DNA from: a virus
IMG/VR virus record: IMGVR_UViG_3300024495_000026
Location: 1 to 64,000 of that record
DNA length: 64,000 bases
Strand: one strand, 5' to 3'
In this document: positions 23,802 through 34,200 of the stretch, in pieces
Position numbering within the stretch: the first letter of the stretch is position 1
How the letters are laid out: each line of letters opens with the position of its first letter
Notes under the pieces: model-generated
Told to the model about the DNA's origin: nothing
What the model saw: only the letters and a program-made list of their open reading frames with translations
The model's database searches: none
Program-made: the position numbers and the translations under genes

Positions 23802-24169
23802 TAGAGAACTTCCCAGTTATTATCTTTTGAGTAAAAAACAGAAGTATTCATGATACTACTCCAATTTCTAAAATATTCTAGTATATCTTTATTTATTTCT
23901 TTTTTAATTGAAACCAGTTTAAGATACTGACCTTTCTCATTATTTTCTACTGAAACAAGAACACCACACTTATCAGGTCTCATTTCTTCTGCTAAAAGTT
24001 CTTGTGCCCAAGCACAGAAATATCCCTCACATAATTTTGGTCTTGCCTTATGAACACTACACCCAGTATCACACAAAAACTTACAAGACTTTCCACCACC
24101 AAACTCATATCCATAAGCAGAACCCTGTAACCAAGTGCAACAGGCAGTGCATTCTCCACACTCTCTCAT
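23801..24169 (-). CDS. YkgJ-like Cys-cluster protein (122 aa)
   Basis: Eight cysteines in the pattern CGECTACC, then CKFLCDTGCSVHKARPKLC and FCAW match the YkgJ/Fli(B)-type zinc or iron-sulfur cysteine cluster family. These proteins have no settled biochemical role, though some relatives act in protein methylation or metal handling. It is joined to the neighbouring glycosyltransferase-like gene by a 4-base overlap, pointing to a role in the same modification pathway. Confidence 0.75.
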   Translation of the reverse strand: MRECGECTACCTWLQGSAYGYEFGGGKSCKFLCDTGCSVHKARPKLCEGYFCAWAQELLAEEMRPDKCGVLVSVENNEKGQYLKLVSIKKEINKDILEYFRNWSSIMNTSVFYSKDNNWEVL

Positions 24170-24870
24170 AAGTATTCCACCTCACTAAAGTAATGTGTAT
24201 AAGGTTCATAGTCACTCATACCTTTCTTTAATGGAATGGGATGATTGTCGGCAATGTAATCACTATCAGTATACTCCATAAATGACTTTGCTTTTACATT
24301 CTTATTCGTTCCAATCCAAAACTCTCTATCAAAACGATAATCAGTATTCAAATAACTATGGTCTAGTGTTTGTATATATGAAGCATTTGCCCACCAGAAG
24401 TTCCCACAGTAGCATCCAAGACCTTCGTTACTCGTCATAGTCCCATCACCCCATAAAGTCGGTCCTAGAGGTTTATAGGTCTGTCCTACGCAGTCATAGT
24501 TATTCAAATATTCTACACACTCTTTCCATCGGTCAATCACAAAGTATTCCATCATCAATCTCCAAGAGTTTGCAACAAGAGTTTCTTTGCTTGCTCCTTT
24601 CATATGAAAATACAAAATCTTATAGTCTGGATTTTCATAAGCAAAATTCTTAAGTGCAATCAGAGTTTCTGTTTCTTCTTTCCAATTAGTATTATAAACT
24701 ACTTTTGCTTTTTCAGGAACATTAAACATCTCTTGATCACCATTCACACCAATATGAATGTAATCAGCAGCATCAATTAATCCAGAACAATAAAGTCTAT
24801 GAATTTGAGATTGATACACAAAAGCACCCATACCTGACTGAAAAGTATGATAAAAGATTGCAATTTTCAT
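24166..24870 (-). CDS. Putative glycosyltransferase-like protein (234 aa)
   Basis: An alpha/beta protein starting MKIAIFYHTFQSGMGAF with KILYFHMKGASK, then WGDGTMTSNEGLGCYCGNFWWANASY in the second half. The G-rich region followed by FWWANASYI resembles bacterial proteins annotated as glycosyltransferases of polysaccharide loci, but no definite DxD is seen. It is embedded by 4-base overlaps between two other cluster genes. The assignment rests mostly on context. Confidence 0.5.
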   Translation of the reverse strand: MKIAIFYHTFQSGMGAFVYQSQIHRLYCSGLIDAADYIHIGVNGDQEMFNVPEKAKVVYNTNWKEETETLIALKNFAYENPDYKILYFHMKGASKETLVANSWRLMMEYFVIDRWKECVEYLNNYDCVGQTYKPLGPTLWGDGTMTSNEGLGCYCGNFWWANASYIQTLDHSYLNTDYRFDREFWIGTNKNVKAKSFMEYTDSDYIADNHPIPLKKGMSDYEPYTHYFSEVEYL

Positions 24871-25634
24871 AATGAATATCTATCTCCATCCATACCTTTA
24901 ATCAAATCAAATCCAAGAACTGGAACATTTAAAATCTTATCTCTGTCTATAAAATGATAAAAAGAATGTTCAATATCAATTCCAGCAGTCAATTGAATTG
25001 CCCTCTCCATATATTCAAAACTTCTTTGAAGAACATTGAAAATATCATTGAACAAAAATCTATCAAATGACCACAAACCAGTCACAATACTTCCCTTACA
25101 TCCATAAAGAGTTGCATATATGTTTTCAATATCTTCAAATCTTTCTTCATAGTCATAATATTTCATTACATACTTATTCATCAAGAACCTAGTTTTGTAA
25201 TCATTAATATCAAAGTATTCATTCAGTTTATATCTACCACTTAGTTTGAATACTCTTGTTGCATCATTAAAAATATTATGCTCCATCATATGATTTAGAA
25301 CTAATTGCAAACATCTACATTCCAACATAGATTTTACAAATGTAAATTTATCTGGGTCTCTATGAAGATTTTCATATAGAGATTTCATATATGGGTCATC
25401 ACCACATTCAATAAACAAATCACTTTTCTCTATAAACTTCTCCTTATACTCTTCTTTAATAAGAGTTTCAGAACCTTCATAGATTAGAATATAAGCATCG
25501 GGAACTTTATCTTTGATTGATTGAATAGTATCTAATGTCTGCTGAAATCTTTCTTCCGATTTAAATGCACTTAAATCATCTTCCTTAAAATGATTAATCG
25601 CAGATCCAACTAAAAACAAAAACTTATAGTTCAT
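24867..25634 (-). CDS. Possible polysaccharide-synthesis glycosyltransferase (255 aa)
   Basis: The product starts with a hydrophobic strand (NYKFLFLVGSAIN) and has VFKLSGRYKLNEYFDINDY at about 135-150, a phrase close to that of WavE-like LPS-synthesis proteins, where an Arg and Asp/Asn bind the nucleotide sugar. There are no membrane segments. It overlaps both neighbours (by 4 and 11 bases). The family match is tentative and the substrate unknown. Confidence 0.5.
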   Translation of the reverse strand: MNYKFLFLVGSAINHFKEDDLSAFKSEERFQQTLDTIQSIKDKVPDAYILIYEGSETLIKEEYKEKFIEKSDLFIECGDDPYMKSLYENLHRDPDKFTFVKSMLECRCLQLVLNHMMEHNIFNDATRVFKLSGRYKLNEYFDINDYKTRFLMNKYVMKYYDYEERFEDIENIYATLYGCKGSIVTGLWSFDRFLFNDIFNVLQRSFEYMERAIQLTAGIDIEHSFYHFIDRDKILNVPVLGFDLIKGMDGDRYSL

Positions 25635-26307
25635 AAAAGCACGATGAATGATGTGAAATAATCTTTTGACCTTCTAATATATTATTTACTCGTGTTGTCC
25701 AAAGGTCTGGTATTTGATCTTTAAATTTACTAATTCTAAACCAGTGATAAGTTGCAGGATATAAAGTTCCTGTTCCATACATTCCATACCCAGAAAGTTT
25801 GTATTCTTCCGGACCATCATAACCAACTGGATACATTAATTGATAAGGCATTCCAATCTGATCTGCTCTCAATGTAAGAAGTTGTGCAGTATCTATTTGA
25901 ACTCCATTCTGAATAAACCAAGCAAAGTCTGGATTACCCAAAGTATTCCAAGCATCTTTGGTAACAATCAAACAAGAAGCAGCAGCATAGATATGATTTC
26001 TCATATGCGTATGAGAAATATTTTGAGCATTACCAACAAAAGATTTATTTTCTATTGCCCAGTTGTATGCTTTTTCTAGAAGTTCTTTACTATGTGGGAG
26101 ACAATCAATATCTAAGAAGCAAGAAACTTCTTCTTGCTCCATCACAGAAGTCATAAACTTTCCGTGAGCAGTATAAAGAGTATCATAATCATCTATTGCA
26201 TCTTGAATATGATAAGTCACATCAATGCCAATATGATTACAGACTTTCTTATGATCTTCCATTAGTTGCTCTGGAAGATTTTTTGTATAAAAGGTATGAA
26301 ATCTCAT
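25624..26307 (-). CDS. GT-A-type glycosyltransferase-like protein (227 aa)
   Basis: The sequence VSCFLDIDCLPHSKELLEKA at about 81-100 contains a DID motif after a hydrophobic strand, the typical metal/UDP-sugar site of GT-A enzymes. Near the end, YHWFRISKF and ISHHSSCFYEL supply His residues often found late in the site. It overlaps the 2OG oxygenase gene upstream by 4 bases. The acceptor is unknown. Confidence 0.6.
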   Translation of the reverse strand: MRFHTFYTKNLPEQLMEDHKKVCNHIGIDVTYHIQDAIDDYDTLYTAHGKFMTSVMEQEEVSCFLDIDCLPHSKELLEKAYNWAIENKSFVGNAQNISHTHMRNHIYAAASCLIVTKDAWNTLGNPDFAWFIQNGVQIDTAQLLTLRADQIGMPYQLMYPVGYDGPEEYKLSGYGMYGTGTLYPATYHWFRISKFKDQIPDLWTTRVNNILEGQKIISHHSSCFYEL

Positions 26308-26759
26308 AAGTAGTCTGTATTAAAACTGATTACGGTTCTTTGTTCTTTTTCTGGTTCAGTGTAATGTTCCATTTCACTTGGAAATAAAACTAACAAACCA
26401 TTTTTTGGTTTGATTTGTTCTGTAGAAAAAATAAGAGGAACTGAATTTTCCCCCACATTTACATAGAAAGCACCACTTACGATACTGTCTTCGTGTTTGT
26501 GTATTTTTAGTTCATCACCCACATTCATTGTATTAAACCAACTGTTAATAATTTGAAGTGGTTTTTGATAATACTCATTCAAGTGTTTCTGAATAATCTT
26601 TTTTAAGTCAAAGAGTTGTGGATGTTCTAGAATAGGCATTCCATAATTATAACTTGAAACTCCACCAGTTACAAGTCCATGTTCTCTTGCTTGTGTTGAG
26701 TAAAGTATTTTGAGTATCTTTTCTAGATTTAAAAAAGATAAGTCATACTGCTTTATCAT
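26304..26759 (-). CDS. Fe(II)/2-oxoglutarate oxygenase-like protein (151 aa)
   Basis: A double-stranded beta-helix protein with IHKHEDSIVSGAFYVNVG (His and Asp of the iron triad near residues 85-90), then LLVLFPSEMEHYTEPEKEQR with the distal His and the Arg that binds 2-oxoglutarate, and ISFN at the end. It matches the small TIGR02466-type putative oxygenases frequent in marine cyanophages. The target may be a sugar, protein or nucleotide; a cluster role is inferred from its 4- and 17-base overlaps. Confidence 0.78.
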   Translation of the reverse strand: MIKQYDLSFLNLEKILKILYSTQAREHGLVTGGVSSYNYGMPILEHPQLFDLKKIIQKHLNEYYQKPLQIINSWFNTMNVGDELKIHKHEDSIVSGAFYVNVGENSVPLIFSTEQIKPKNGLLVLFPSEMEHYTEPEKEQRTVISFNTDYL

Positions 26760-28092
26760 TCATAAACTCTCCAAACTCTTTGATAGGTGCATCCCAAGTT
26801 CTTGGTTTCTTTTGACGAAACAAATGAACATTATCCCCATACCACATACACTTTCCAGTAGAAGAAGTCCAAACATAATATTCCATAATCGGAACAAAAA
26901 CACAAACTTCTTTACCCATAGATGCTGCGACATGAGCAACAAAACTACAAGAAGTCACAACCAAATCAAGGTTCATAATGATTGAGAATGTGTCAGCATA
27001 TTCTCTGTTAGGAACTGACAGTGACTGTTTGATTTCTGGATAATCATTTGCATCCTTATTATCAGTATAAGTTTGAAGTGAATACAATGAGTATCCTTTG
27101 TTTCTCAGAACACTCATATAATCTTTGAGTTCTACTGACCTGAAAGAATTCTGTTCAAATCCAGAACTAGATGCCCAGAACATACCAACTTTATACCCAG
27201 TATCTTCTTTCATCCACTCCCACTTTTTATCAAACTCTGGAATTGTTGAAAGATAAGGTTCTCTTCCCATATCTTTGAGTTCCAAATTAAGATAATAAGG
27301 AAGTGCAAGACCATAAACCCAACAGGCATCTTTTGGAAACTCTGGTTTGTCCCAAATACAAACAGCATCATAACCATTATGTTTGAAGAGTTCTACAAGT
27401 TCTCTACGAGTAGAACTCCAAATTGGTTTCATTCCAAGTTCTTTGAGATGCTTCATAAACCGAATATGAATAACCTCATCCCCAGCACCACATTGATTAT
27501 CAACGATGATGGTTCTTCCTTGAGTTACAGTTCCATCCCACTTTTCAAAATCAGGATGCTTTTGATTTTTGTATGCCTCAACCTCTCCTGCTTTGAGAAA
27601 GTGTTGAAGACCAGTATGAATATCATCCTTACGGAAGTAATGTCCGGATAGATTATGATATGCTTTTCGTTCAATCTCTTCTGGTAGTTTCTTTTGAAGG
27701 AGATTGAATAGAAGTTTTTCTGATTTCTCTTTCTGATTCAGTGCAGAATATGCAAAAGTTTCTTCCAGAAGAAGTTCAGTGTCTGTTGGATTTACCTTCT
27801 TACACTTTTCAATTTGAGTAATAGACTTCTCTGGATGATTTGATTGATTATAAGCATTAATCAGATTCATAGAGGTAGTATATTTCTCCTCCTTTGTCTG
27901 TGCTAACTTAAGAGACTTTTCTCCATACTCAATTGCTTTGGAGAAGTTTTTAAGTTCAAAAAATATCTTTGCAATCTCATCATACTGTGAAAATGCTTGT
28001 GCTTGTTTTCCAAAGGCATCAAGAAGTTCAAAAGTTAGTTGTTGTTCTTTAAATGAATATAAGGTCTTTGCAACTAGTTCAAGTGGATTCAT
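26743..28092 (-). CDS. TPR protein with glycosyltransferase family 9/41-like domain (449 aa)
   Basis: Residues 1-180 are TPR helices (AFSQYDEIAKIFFELKNFSK and repeats). From about 190 the protein turns into a GT-B-type C-terminal domain: VDNQCGAGDEVIHIRFMKHL (nucleotide-sugar loop) and NLDLVVTSCSFVAHVAASMG followed by VCVFVPI near 380-400, the conserved end motif of heptosyltransferase/O-GlcNAc transferase-like enzymes. TPR-GT fusions often glycosylate proteins. It is the first gene of the enzyme cluster that runs to 17558. Confidence 0.75.
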   Translation of the reverse strand: MNPLELVAKTLYSFKEQQLTFELLDAFGKQAQAFSQYDEIAKIFFELKNFSKAIEYGEKSLKLAQTKEEKYTTSMNLINAYNQSNHPEKSITQIEKCKKVNPTDTELLLEETFAYSALNQKEKSEKLLFNLLQKKLPEEIERKAYHNLSGHYFRKDDIHTGLQHFLKAGEVEAYKNQKHPDFEKWDGTVTQGRTIIVDNQCGAGDEVIHIRFMKHLKELGMKPIWSSTRRELVELFKHNGYDAVCIWDKPEFPKDACWVYGLALPYYLNLELKDMGREPYLSTIPEFDKKWEWMKEDTGYKVGMFWASSSGFEQNSFRSVELKDYMSVLRNKGYSLYSLQTYTDNKDANDYPEIKQSLSVPNREYADTFSIIMNLDLVVTSCSFVAHVAASMGKEVCVFVPIMEYYVWTSSTGKCMWYGDNVHLFRQKKPRTWDAPIKEFGEFMNDKAV

Positions 28093-28128
28093 ATTTTTGA
28101 GTATGATATAGAAGTATTATATCAGATA

Positions 28129-29325
28129 TTAGATGCCCTGTAAATCGTCAGAGGTTCTTATTGCTGCTGTATGAGTTTCTCCACCAGAAACTTGTTTCCA
28201 ATTGGTTCCTCCCGCGAATGTTGTGACTGGAGTGCATCTATTGGTTGTTGTATTGTCTCCTAGTTGTCCATAAAAATTCCACCCCCAAGTCCACAAGGTT
28301 CCATCAGTCTTGATTGCTGCAATATTATTAATAGTACAAGAAACTTGTTTCCAGTTGGTTCCTCCTGCGAAGGTAGTGATTGGAGTTAGTCTTTGAGTAT
28401 TGTCATTGACTCCTAGTCCACCAAATCCAGCCGATCCCCAAGTCCATAAGGTTCCATCGGTTTTAATTGCTGCTGTATGAGTACCACAAGCAACTTGTTT
28501 CCAATTAGTTCCTCCTGCGAATGTTGTGACGGGTGTTAGTCTGTCTGTAAATGTATTATCTCCTATTGCCCTCCCACCATTAGATCCCCAAGTCCATAAG
28601 GTTCCATCGGTTTTAATTGCTGCTGTATGGAATTGCCCCCCAGCAACTTGTTTCCAATTGGTTCCTCCTGCGAATGTCGTGACTGGAGTGGATCTATTGG
28701 TTGTCGTATTGTCTCCTATAGCACCAAAAAAACTACGACCCCAAGTCCATAAGGTTCCATCGGTTTTGATTGCTGCTGTATGATAACCTCCACAAGCAAC
28801 TTGTTTCCAGTTGGTTCCTCCAGCGAATGTAGTGACTGGAGTGGATCTATTGGTTGCTGTATTGTCTCCTAGTTTTCCATAAGAATTATCGCCCCAAGTC
28901 CATAAGGTTCCGTCAGTTTTGATTGCTACACTAGTCCCCCTTCCACCAGAAACTTGTTTCCAGTTGGTTCCTCCAGCGAATGTCGTGACTGGAGTGGATC
29001 TATCGGTTGTATTATTGGTTCCTAATTGTCCAAGATTATTACGACCCCAAGTCCATAAGGTTCCATCAGTCTTGATTGCTATTGTAACAAGGTATCCAGC
29101 AGCAACTTGTTTCCAGTTTGCGCCACCAGCAAGTGTTGTGACTGGAGTGGATCTATCGGTTCCTGTATTGTCTCCAATAGCAAATATATTACGACCCCAA
29201 GTCCATAATTCCGGAGTGATTAACTGACCAGCAATCTGCGGATACACAGACATCAAATAGTCTTTAGATATAAAACGATTACCTAAATCGCCATCAGATG
29301 AACTTGTAAAATTAATATTAGGCAT
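28129..29325 (-). CDS. RCC1-like seven-bladed propeller protein, copy 3 (398 aa)
   Basis: Seven RCC1 blades follow a 45-residue leader (MPNINFTSSSDGDLGNRFIS). The first blade again has [10 protein letters not shown] and the rest [10 protein letters not shown]. The leader motif (D/E)GDL-N-FI resembles copy 4 more than copies 1 and 2. Loops after WG differ sharply from the other copies (for example TWGRSFFGAIGDNT). The end HTAAIRTSDDLQGI is unique. It lies 36 bases upstream of the enzyme cluster and 8 bases into the DUF4376-like gene's end. Confidence 0.85.
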   Translation of the reverse strand: MPNINFTSSSDGDLGNRFISKDYLMSVYPQIAGQLITPELWTWGRNIFAIGDNTGTDRSTPVTTLAGGANWKQVAAGYLVTIAIKTDGTLWTWGRNNLGQLGTNNTTDRSTPVTTFAGGTNWKQVSGGRGTSVAIKTDGTLWTWGDNSYGKLGDNTATNRSTPVTTFAGGTNWKQVACGGYHTAAIKTDGTLWTWGRSFFGAIGDNTTTNRSTPVTTFAGGTNWKQVAGGQFHTAAIKTDGTLWTWGSNGGRAIGDNTFTDRLTPVTTFAGGTNWKQVACGTHTAAIKTDGTLWTWGSAGFGGLGVNDNTQRLTPITTFAGGTNWKQVSCTINNIAAIKTDGTLWTWGWNFYGQLGDNTTTNRCTPVTTFAGGTNWKQVSGGETHTAAIRTSDDLQGI

Positions 29326-29974
29326 TTTGAGTTACTGGATTTGAAACTGGAGGAGTAATTTCAACTTCATAAACTGCTTCTTTTGTTTCACAAGCATCAA
29401 TTTCTTGAAGTTTTGCAAGTTCCCAATCATATGCTTCTTGAACTTTTGCATCAATTGCGGCAATAATAGTTTGAAGATCTGCTTTTGTCACTTCTACCCA
29501 TACACCATTCGCAAACTTAAAATTAAAAGGACCGTCACCAGAAACTACTTTTGAAGTCAGAGCAAGTCTATTTTCTCTATCAGTAGAAACAGTAACTTCA
29601 GTATCATTTACAGTAACTTTAATTGTAGTATTTTCTCTGCGTTGCCTTTCTGGTTTTACTTGTAATTTATATACTTCTTTAATATCTTCTAGAGTTCTAT
29701 CTGCTTTCCAATAATTAAAGACTACTTCATCCTCTTTGATTTCGTGAACAGGACCATAAAGATACTCATATCTCGGATCAAATTCTGGTTGCTGATTTCT
29801 TGTAGGAAGAATTTTTACTTCATCAGTAATTGATAAAGGAACATTCTGATAGTCAGAAGAACTAACTCTAAATCTTTCAGGAAGTTCAAGTTCTTCCAGT
29901 TCGGAGTTAATCATTCTAACATTAAAACCAATGGGTCCTAATAGTAATTCTTGACCATTAACGAGTGCGTACAT
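29318..29974 (-). CDS. DUF4376-like, tail-fibre-associated protein (218 aa)
   Basis: The N-terminal 90 residues are beta-rich (GQELLLGPIGFNVRMINSEL). From about residue 90 a helical-plus-strand block (NYWKADRTLEDIKEVYKLQV) opens a DUF4376-type domain, found next to phage tail fibres and in tail-fibre-assembly proteins. It lies between RCC1 copies 4 and 3, so it may help to assemble or mount them. A late promoter overlaps the preceding stop codon. Confidence 0.6.
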   Translation of the reverse strand: MYALVNGQELLLGPIGFNVRMINSELEELELPERFRVSSSDYQNVPLSITDEVKILPTRNQQPEFDPRYEYLYGPVHEIKEDEVVFNYWKADRTLEDIKEVYKLQVKPERQRRENTTIKVTVNDTEVTVSTDRENRLALTSKVVSGDGPFNFKFANGVWVEVTKADLQTIIAAIDAKVQEAYDWELAKLQEIDACETKEAVYEVEITPPVSNPVTQNA

Positions 29975-29993
29975 ATCCTTATAGTTTTTCTTT

Positions 29994-30000
29994 TATTTAT
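29994..30000 (-). promoter_or_regulatory. Late promoter box (ATAAATA)
   Basis: The minus strand reads CATAAATAAAAG, overlapping the stop of RCC1 copy 4 and 20 bases before the ATG at 29974. It could transcribe the DUF4376-like gene, RCC1 copy 3 and the enzyme cluster together. Confidence 0.5.
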
Positions 30001-31205
30001 GAGATGAAGAAGGTAGGATCGGTGCCTGATGTGACTGCTGCTGTATGACAAGGTTCAGATCCACCGCTATAAGATCCCAAAGAAGTAGAAACTTGTTTCC
30101 AGTTGGTTCCTCCTGCAAATGTAGTGACTGGAGTGGATCTATCGGTTGTATTATTGGTTCCTAGTTGTGCTGAATAATTACGACCCCAAGTCCATAAGGT
30201 TCCATCAGTTTTGATTGCTGCTGTATGCTTGTATCCACCAGAAACTTGTTTCCAATTGGTTCCTCCTGCAAATGTTGTGACTGGAATACTTCTTCGAGTT
30301 GTTGTATTGTCTCCTATTTGTCCAGAATTATTATTACCCCAAGTCCATAAGGTTCCATCGGTTTTGATTGCTGCAGTATGATTATATCCACCGGAAACTT
30401 GTTTCCAGTTGGTTCCTCCTGCAAATGTTGTGACTGGAGTTAGTCTATCGGTTGTATCATTATTTCCTAAAGAACCAAAAAAACCAGAACCCCAAGTCCA
30501 TAGGGTTCCATCGGTTTTGATTGCTGCTGTATGATTACTTCCGCCAGCAACTTGTTTCCAGTTGGTTCCTCCTGCGAATGTAGTAACCGGAGTATTTCTT
30601 TGAGTTGTTGTATTGTTTCCTAGTTGTCCAGAATTATTAACACCCCAAGTCCATAAGGTTCCATCTGTTTTGATTGCTGCTGTATGTTCTCTTCCACCAG
30701 CAACTTGTTTCCAGTTGGTTCCTCCTGCGAATGTAGTAACTGGAGTGATTCTTTGAGTTGTTGTATTGTCTCCTAGTTGTCCATAAGCATTACGACCCCA
30801 AGTCCATAGAGTTCCATCTGTTTTGATTGCTGTTGTACAGTATACACTACCAGAAACTTGTTTCCAGTTGGTTCCTCCTGCAAATGTTGTGACCGGAGTA
30901 TTCTTTTGGGTTGTATCATTATCACCTAAAGCACCAAAAGAATTAGCACCCCAAGTCCATAGAGTTCCATCAGTCTTAATTGCTGCTGTATGATACTGAA
31001 GAGCAGAAACTTGTTTCCAGTTTGCGCCACCGGCAAGTGTTGTGACTGGAGTGGATCTATTGGTTGTTGTATTGTCTCCTAGTCGTCCAGTAGCGTTATG
31101 ACCCCAAGTCCATAAGGTATCACCAACCCACTGGTCAATTAACCAACTTTCAGTTATAAAATAATTTTCTAAATCTCCTTCTGGAGATAAAAACTGATTA
31201 GGCAT
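29997..31205 (-). CDS. RCC1-like seven-bladed propeller protein, copy 4 (402 aa)
   Basis: Seven RCC1 blades follow a short leader ([20 protein letters not shown]). Blade 1 begins [20 protein letters not shown] and has [10 protein letters not shown]; blades 2-7 have [10 protein letters not shown]. The C-terminus is unique ([16 protein letters not shown]) and blade 7 carries an extra loop ([12 protein letters not shown]). The start overlaps the end of the large S74 fibre gene by 8 bases, so it is probably made as part of the fibre. Confidence 0.85.
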   Translation of the reverse strand: MPNQFLSPEGDLENYFITESWLIDQWVGDTLWTWGHNATGRLGDNTTTNRSTPVTTLAGGANWKQVSALQYHTAAIKTDGTLWTWGANSFGALGDNDTTQKNTPVTTFAGGTNWKQVSGSVYCTTAIKTDGTLWTWGRNAYGQLGDNTTTQRITPVTTFAGGTNWKQVAGGREHTAAIKTDGTLWTWGVNNSGQLGNNTTTQRNTPVTTFAGGTNWKQVAGGSNHTAAIKTDGTLWTWGSGFFGSLGNNDTTDRLTPVTTFAGGTNWKQVSGGYNHTAAIKTDGTLWTWGNNNSGQIGDNTTTRRSIPVTTFAGGTNWKQVSGGYKHTAAIKTDGTLWTWGRNYSAQLGTNNTTDRSTPVTTFAGGTNWKQVSTSLGSYSGGSEPCHTAAVTSGTDPTFFIS

Positions 31206-34200
31206 TTAACTTTCTCTCCAATTCTTCAATACGAATTTGTTGTTCTTTAATTGCTTCAATTAATACACCAACAATATTTCCATAAGAGACTGATTTCAAA
31301 CCATTACTATTTGTTTCAACTACTTCTGGAAGTACTTTTTCGATATCTTGTGCGATCACACCAATTGAAGGTTTATTATTATTTATCCAATCGTAACGCA
31401 CACCTTCAAGTTGTTTCACAAGTTCAACTGAATTATCTATGGATCTTATATTGGTCTTTTGAGTTTTATCAGATAATGATGTAAATTGAGTTGCTGAAAG
31501 GTTTCCTGTTGCTGGGTTGAACTGTAGTTTTGATGAAGATACATTAACACCAGACAAAGTTCCAGAAGTTGCATTTTGGAAAAGTGGATATAAAGTAGAA
31601 TTAGATGAGGTATCATCAGTAATTGAACCAGCACTCCCTGTAGTTCCCTGTGTTCCTGTGGTTCCTTGAGTACCTTGAGTACCTTGAGTACCTGTTCCAG
31701 TTGTACCTTGAGTACCTTGAGTACCTGTTCCAGTTGTACCTTGAGTACCTTGAGTACCTGTTCCAGTTGTACCTTGAGTACCTTGAGTACCTGTTCCAGT
31801 TGTACCTTGAGTACCTTGAGTACCTGTTCCAGTTGTACCTTGAGTACCTTGAGTACCTTGAGATCCACCGCCGCCGCCGCCATCGCCAGATGGTCCTTGA
31901 ATACCTTGAGAACCTGTAGTACCTTGAGTACCTGTTCCTTCAATACCTTGAATACCTTGAGTACCTGTTCCTTCAATACCTTGAATACCTTGAGTACCTG
32001 TTCCTTCAATACCTTGAATACCTTGAGTACCTGTTCCTGTGGTTCCTTGAGTTCCTTGAAGACCTAAAATTCCTTGGGTTCCTTGAGTTCCTTGAGTTCC
32101 TTGAGTTCCTTGAGTTCCTTGAGTTCCTTGAACACCTTGGATTCCTTGAGTTCCTTGAACACCTTGGATTCCTTGAGTTCCTTGAACACCTTGAATACCT
32201 TGAATACCTTGAATACCTGCCGCGAACGGAGTAGTCCAACTTACACCAGCGCCTGTAGAAACTAAAACTGATCCTGCAGCACCTACTTGATTATAAAAAT
32301 CTTTAAGTCCAGAATCAAACTCAATTGTATTGGTGAAGGTAGAAACGCCAGAAACATTTAATTGACCGGTTCTAACACTACCAAAGGATCCAATACCAAT
32401 ATAATCAAGGTTTGAACCATTGATTGTCGTAATAATACCAGTGTTTACATATCCAGTATTAATTACCGCAGTATTAATAGTACCAACACCAGTTACATTT
32501 AGATTTGTAGTGTTGATTACATTATCAGTAAACTGTATACTACCGGCAGCAAATGTTACTCCATTTGGAACTTGTGTACTTCCAACACCAACAGCATAAT
32601 TAAATAAGAATGCATCAGTGGTTCCAGCACCCATTGTATTGCGCTTTAACCACATAATTTGTTTATAAGTATCCGGTAAGGTATTAATACCAGATGCTGA
32701 CATTGAGATTAGTGGATAACCTTCTGTTGATGCAATCGCAATACCACCGTGATTTGCAGTATCATCACTTGGTGTTATTGTCGTAGTAAATCCAAGAACA
32801 ATATCTTTATCTTCTACTCTTACTTGTGCCGCATTAATAATTGTTGATGTGCCACCAATTGATAAGTTTCCATCAATTGTTAAATTGCCATGAAAAGTTG
32901 AGTCTGCTGCATAGACATCAAATTCAGTATTAACTGCTAAAGAACCCGTTGTAGTAACACCAGATACAATTACATTAGTTGCATTAAAATTAACAATAGT
33001 ACCAATACCAGAATAATTTAATGTAGTACCACTTAGAGTTGTTATAATACCAGTATTAATTCTACCAATATCAGCATTTACGCTACCAAAGGAACCAATA
33101 CCACTATACTCTAAGTTTGATCCACTTAGAGTTGTTATAATACCAGTATTAATTCTACCAATATCAGCATTTACGCTACCAAAGGAACCAATACCACTAT
33201 ACTCTAAGTTTGATCCACTTAGAGTTGTTATAATACCAGTGTTTACTTGTGCAAGATCACTTGCTACAGTATTAATAGTACCAATACCAGAGGTAATTAG
33301 ATTAGTTACGATACCAGTGTTTACTTGTGCAAGATCACTTGATACAGTATTAATAGTACCAATACCACTATACTCTAAGTTTGATCCACTTAGAGTTGTT
33401 ATAATACCATCATCAGATTGAAATATAACGACTGTTCCAAATCCAATATAAGCATCAGTTGTAGTAACTAAACCAGTAACTGAAACTGAGTTAGCAAATA
33501 GTGCTCCAGAAACTGTCACTGATCCATCAGAACCATTTATAGTTACATGATCATTAACAAATTGAGATCCAAAAATAAAGTTAGAAGTTCCATCAACAAC
33601 ATCAAATCTTAGATCTCCATTTGATGTAAAGATATTTGCAGTTCCACCGGTACCAGGAGTTCCTAAAGAATTATCATAATAAATTCCAAGATGATCTTGA
33701 CCAGATCCATCTACATTGTGTCCAACAGTTAATACTGCTAATGTTGGATCAACAACTGCTAGCGATGATGTAGTAGTAAATCCAGCATAAAGATCATTCG
33801 CAGTTAAAATTCCAACTGTTGCTACGCCAACAACTTCTATGTTATTAAAAGTTGCTTGATCTAGATTTATATCATCTGCATATAAATCACCAGTAATTTC
33901 TACATCACCTTGAACATATAATGCAGTTTGTCCTGTTGATACTGGTGAGCGAATATCAACAATATACGCTGGAGATGTGGTATTAAAACCAGTAAGTCCA
34001 GAATTTAATGAAGTAATTACTGTACCACCAAGTCCGATATTAAGTTCACTGACTATAGTGCTTACGCCAAGAACACTGATGTGTGTGGCTGCAATTCCAC
34101 CTATGACTTCCAAAGTATTCTTTGGATTTGATGTTCCCAAACCAACATTATTGGTTATTGCATCAACAACGAATATATTACCGTCTACTTCTAATCCATT

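Noticed and set aside
21446-31205. Regular repeats suggesting a CRISPR array
   Set aside because: The repeats are in-frame RCC1 blades of about 150 bases with coding constraint, not short direct repeats with spacers.
30001-31205. Possible eukaryotic origin because of RCC1 similarity
   Set aside because: RCC1 repeats are widespread in bacteria and phages, and the genes sit among phage fibres with phage promoters. No introns or eukaryotic signals are present.
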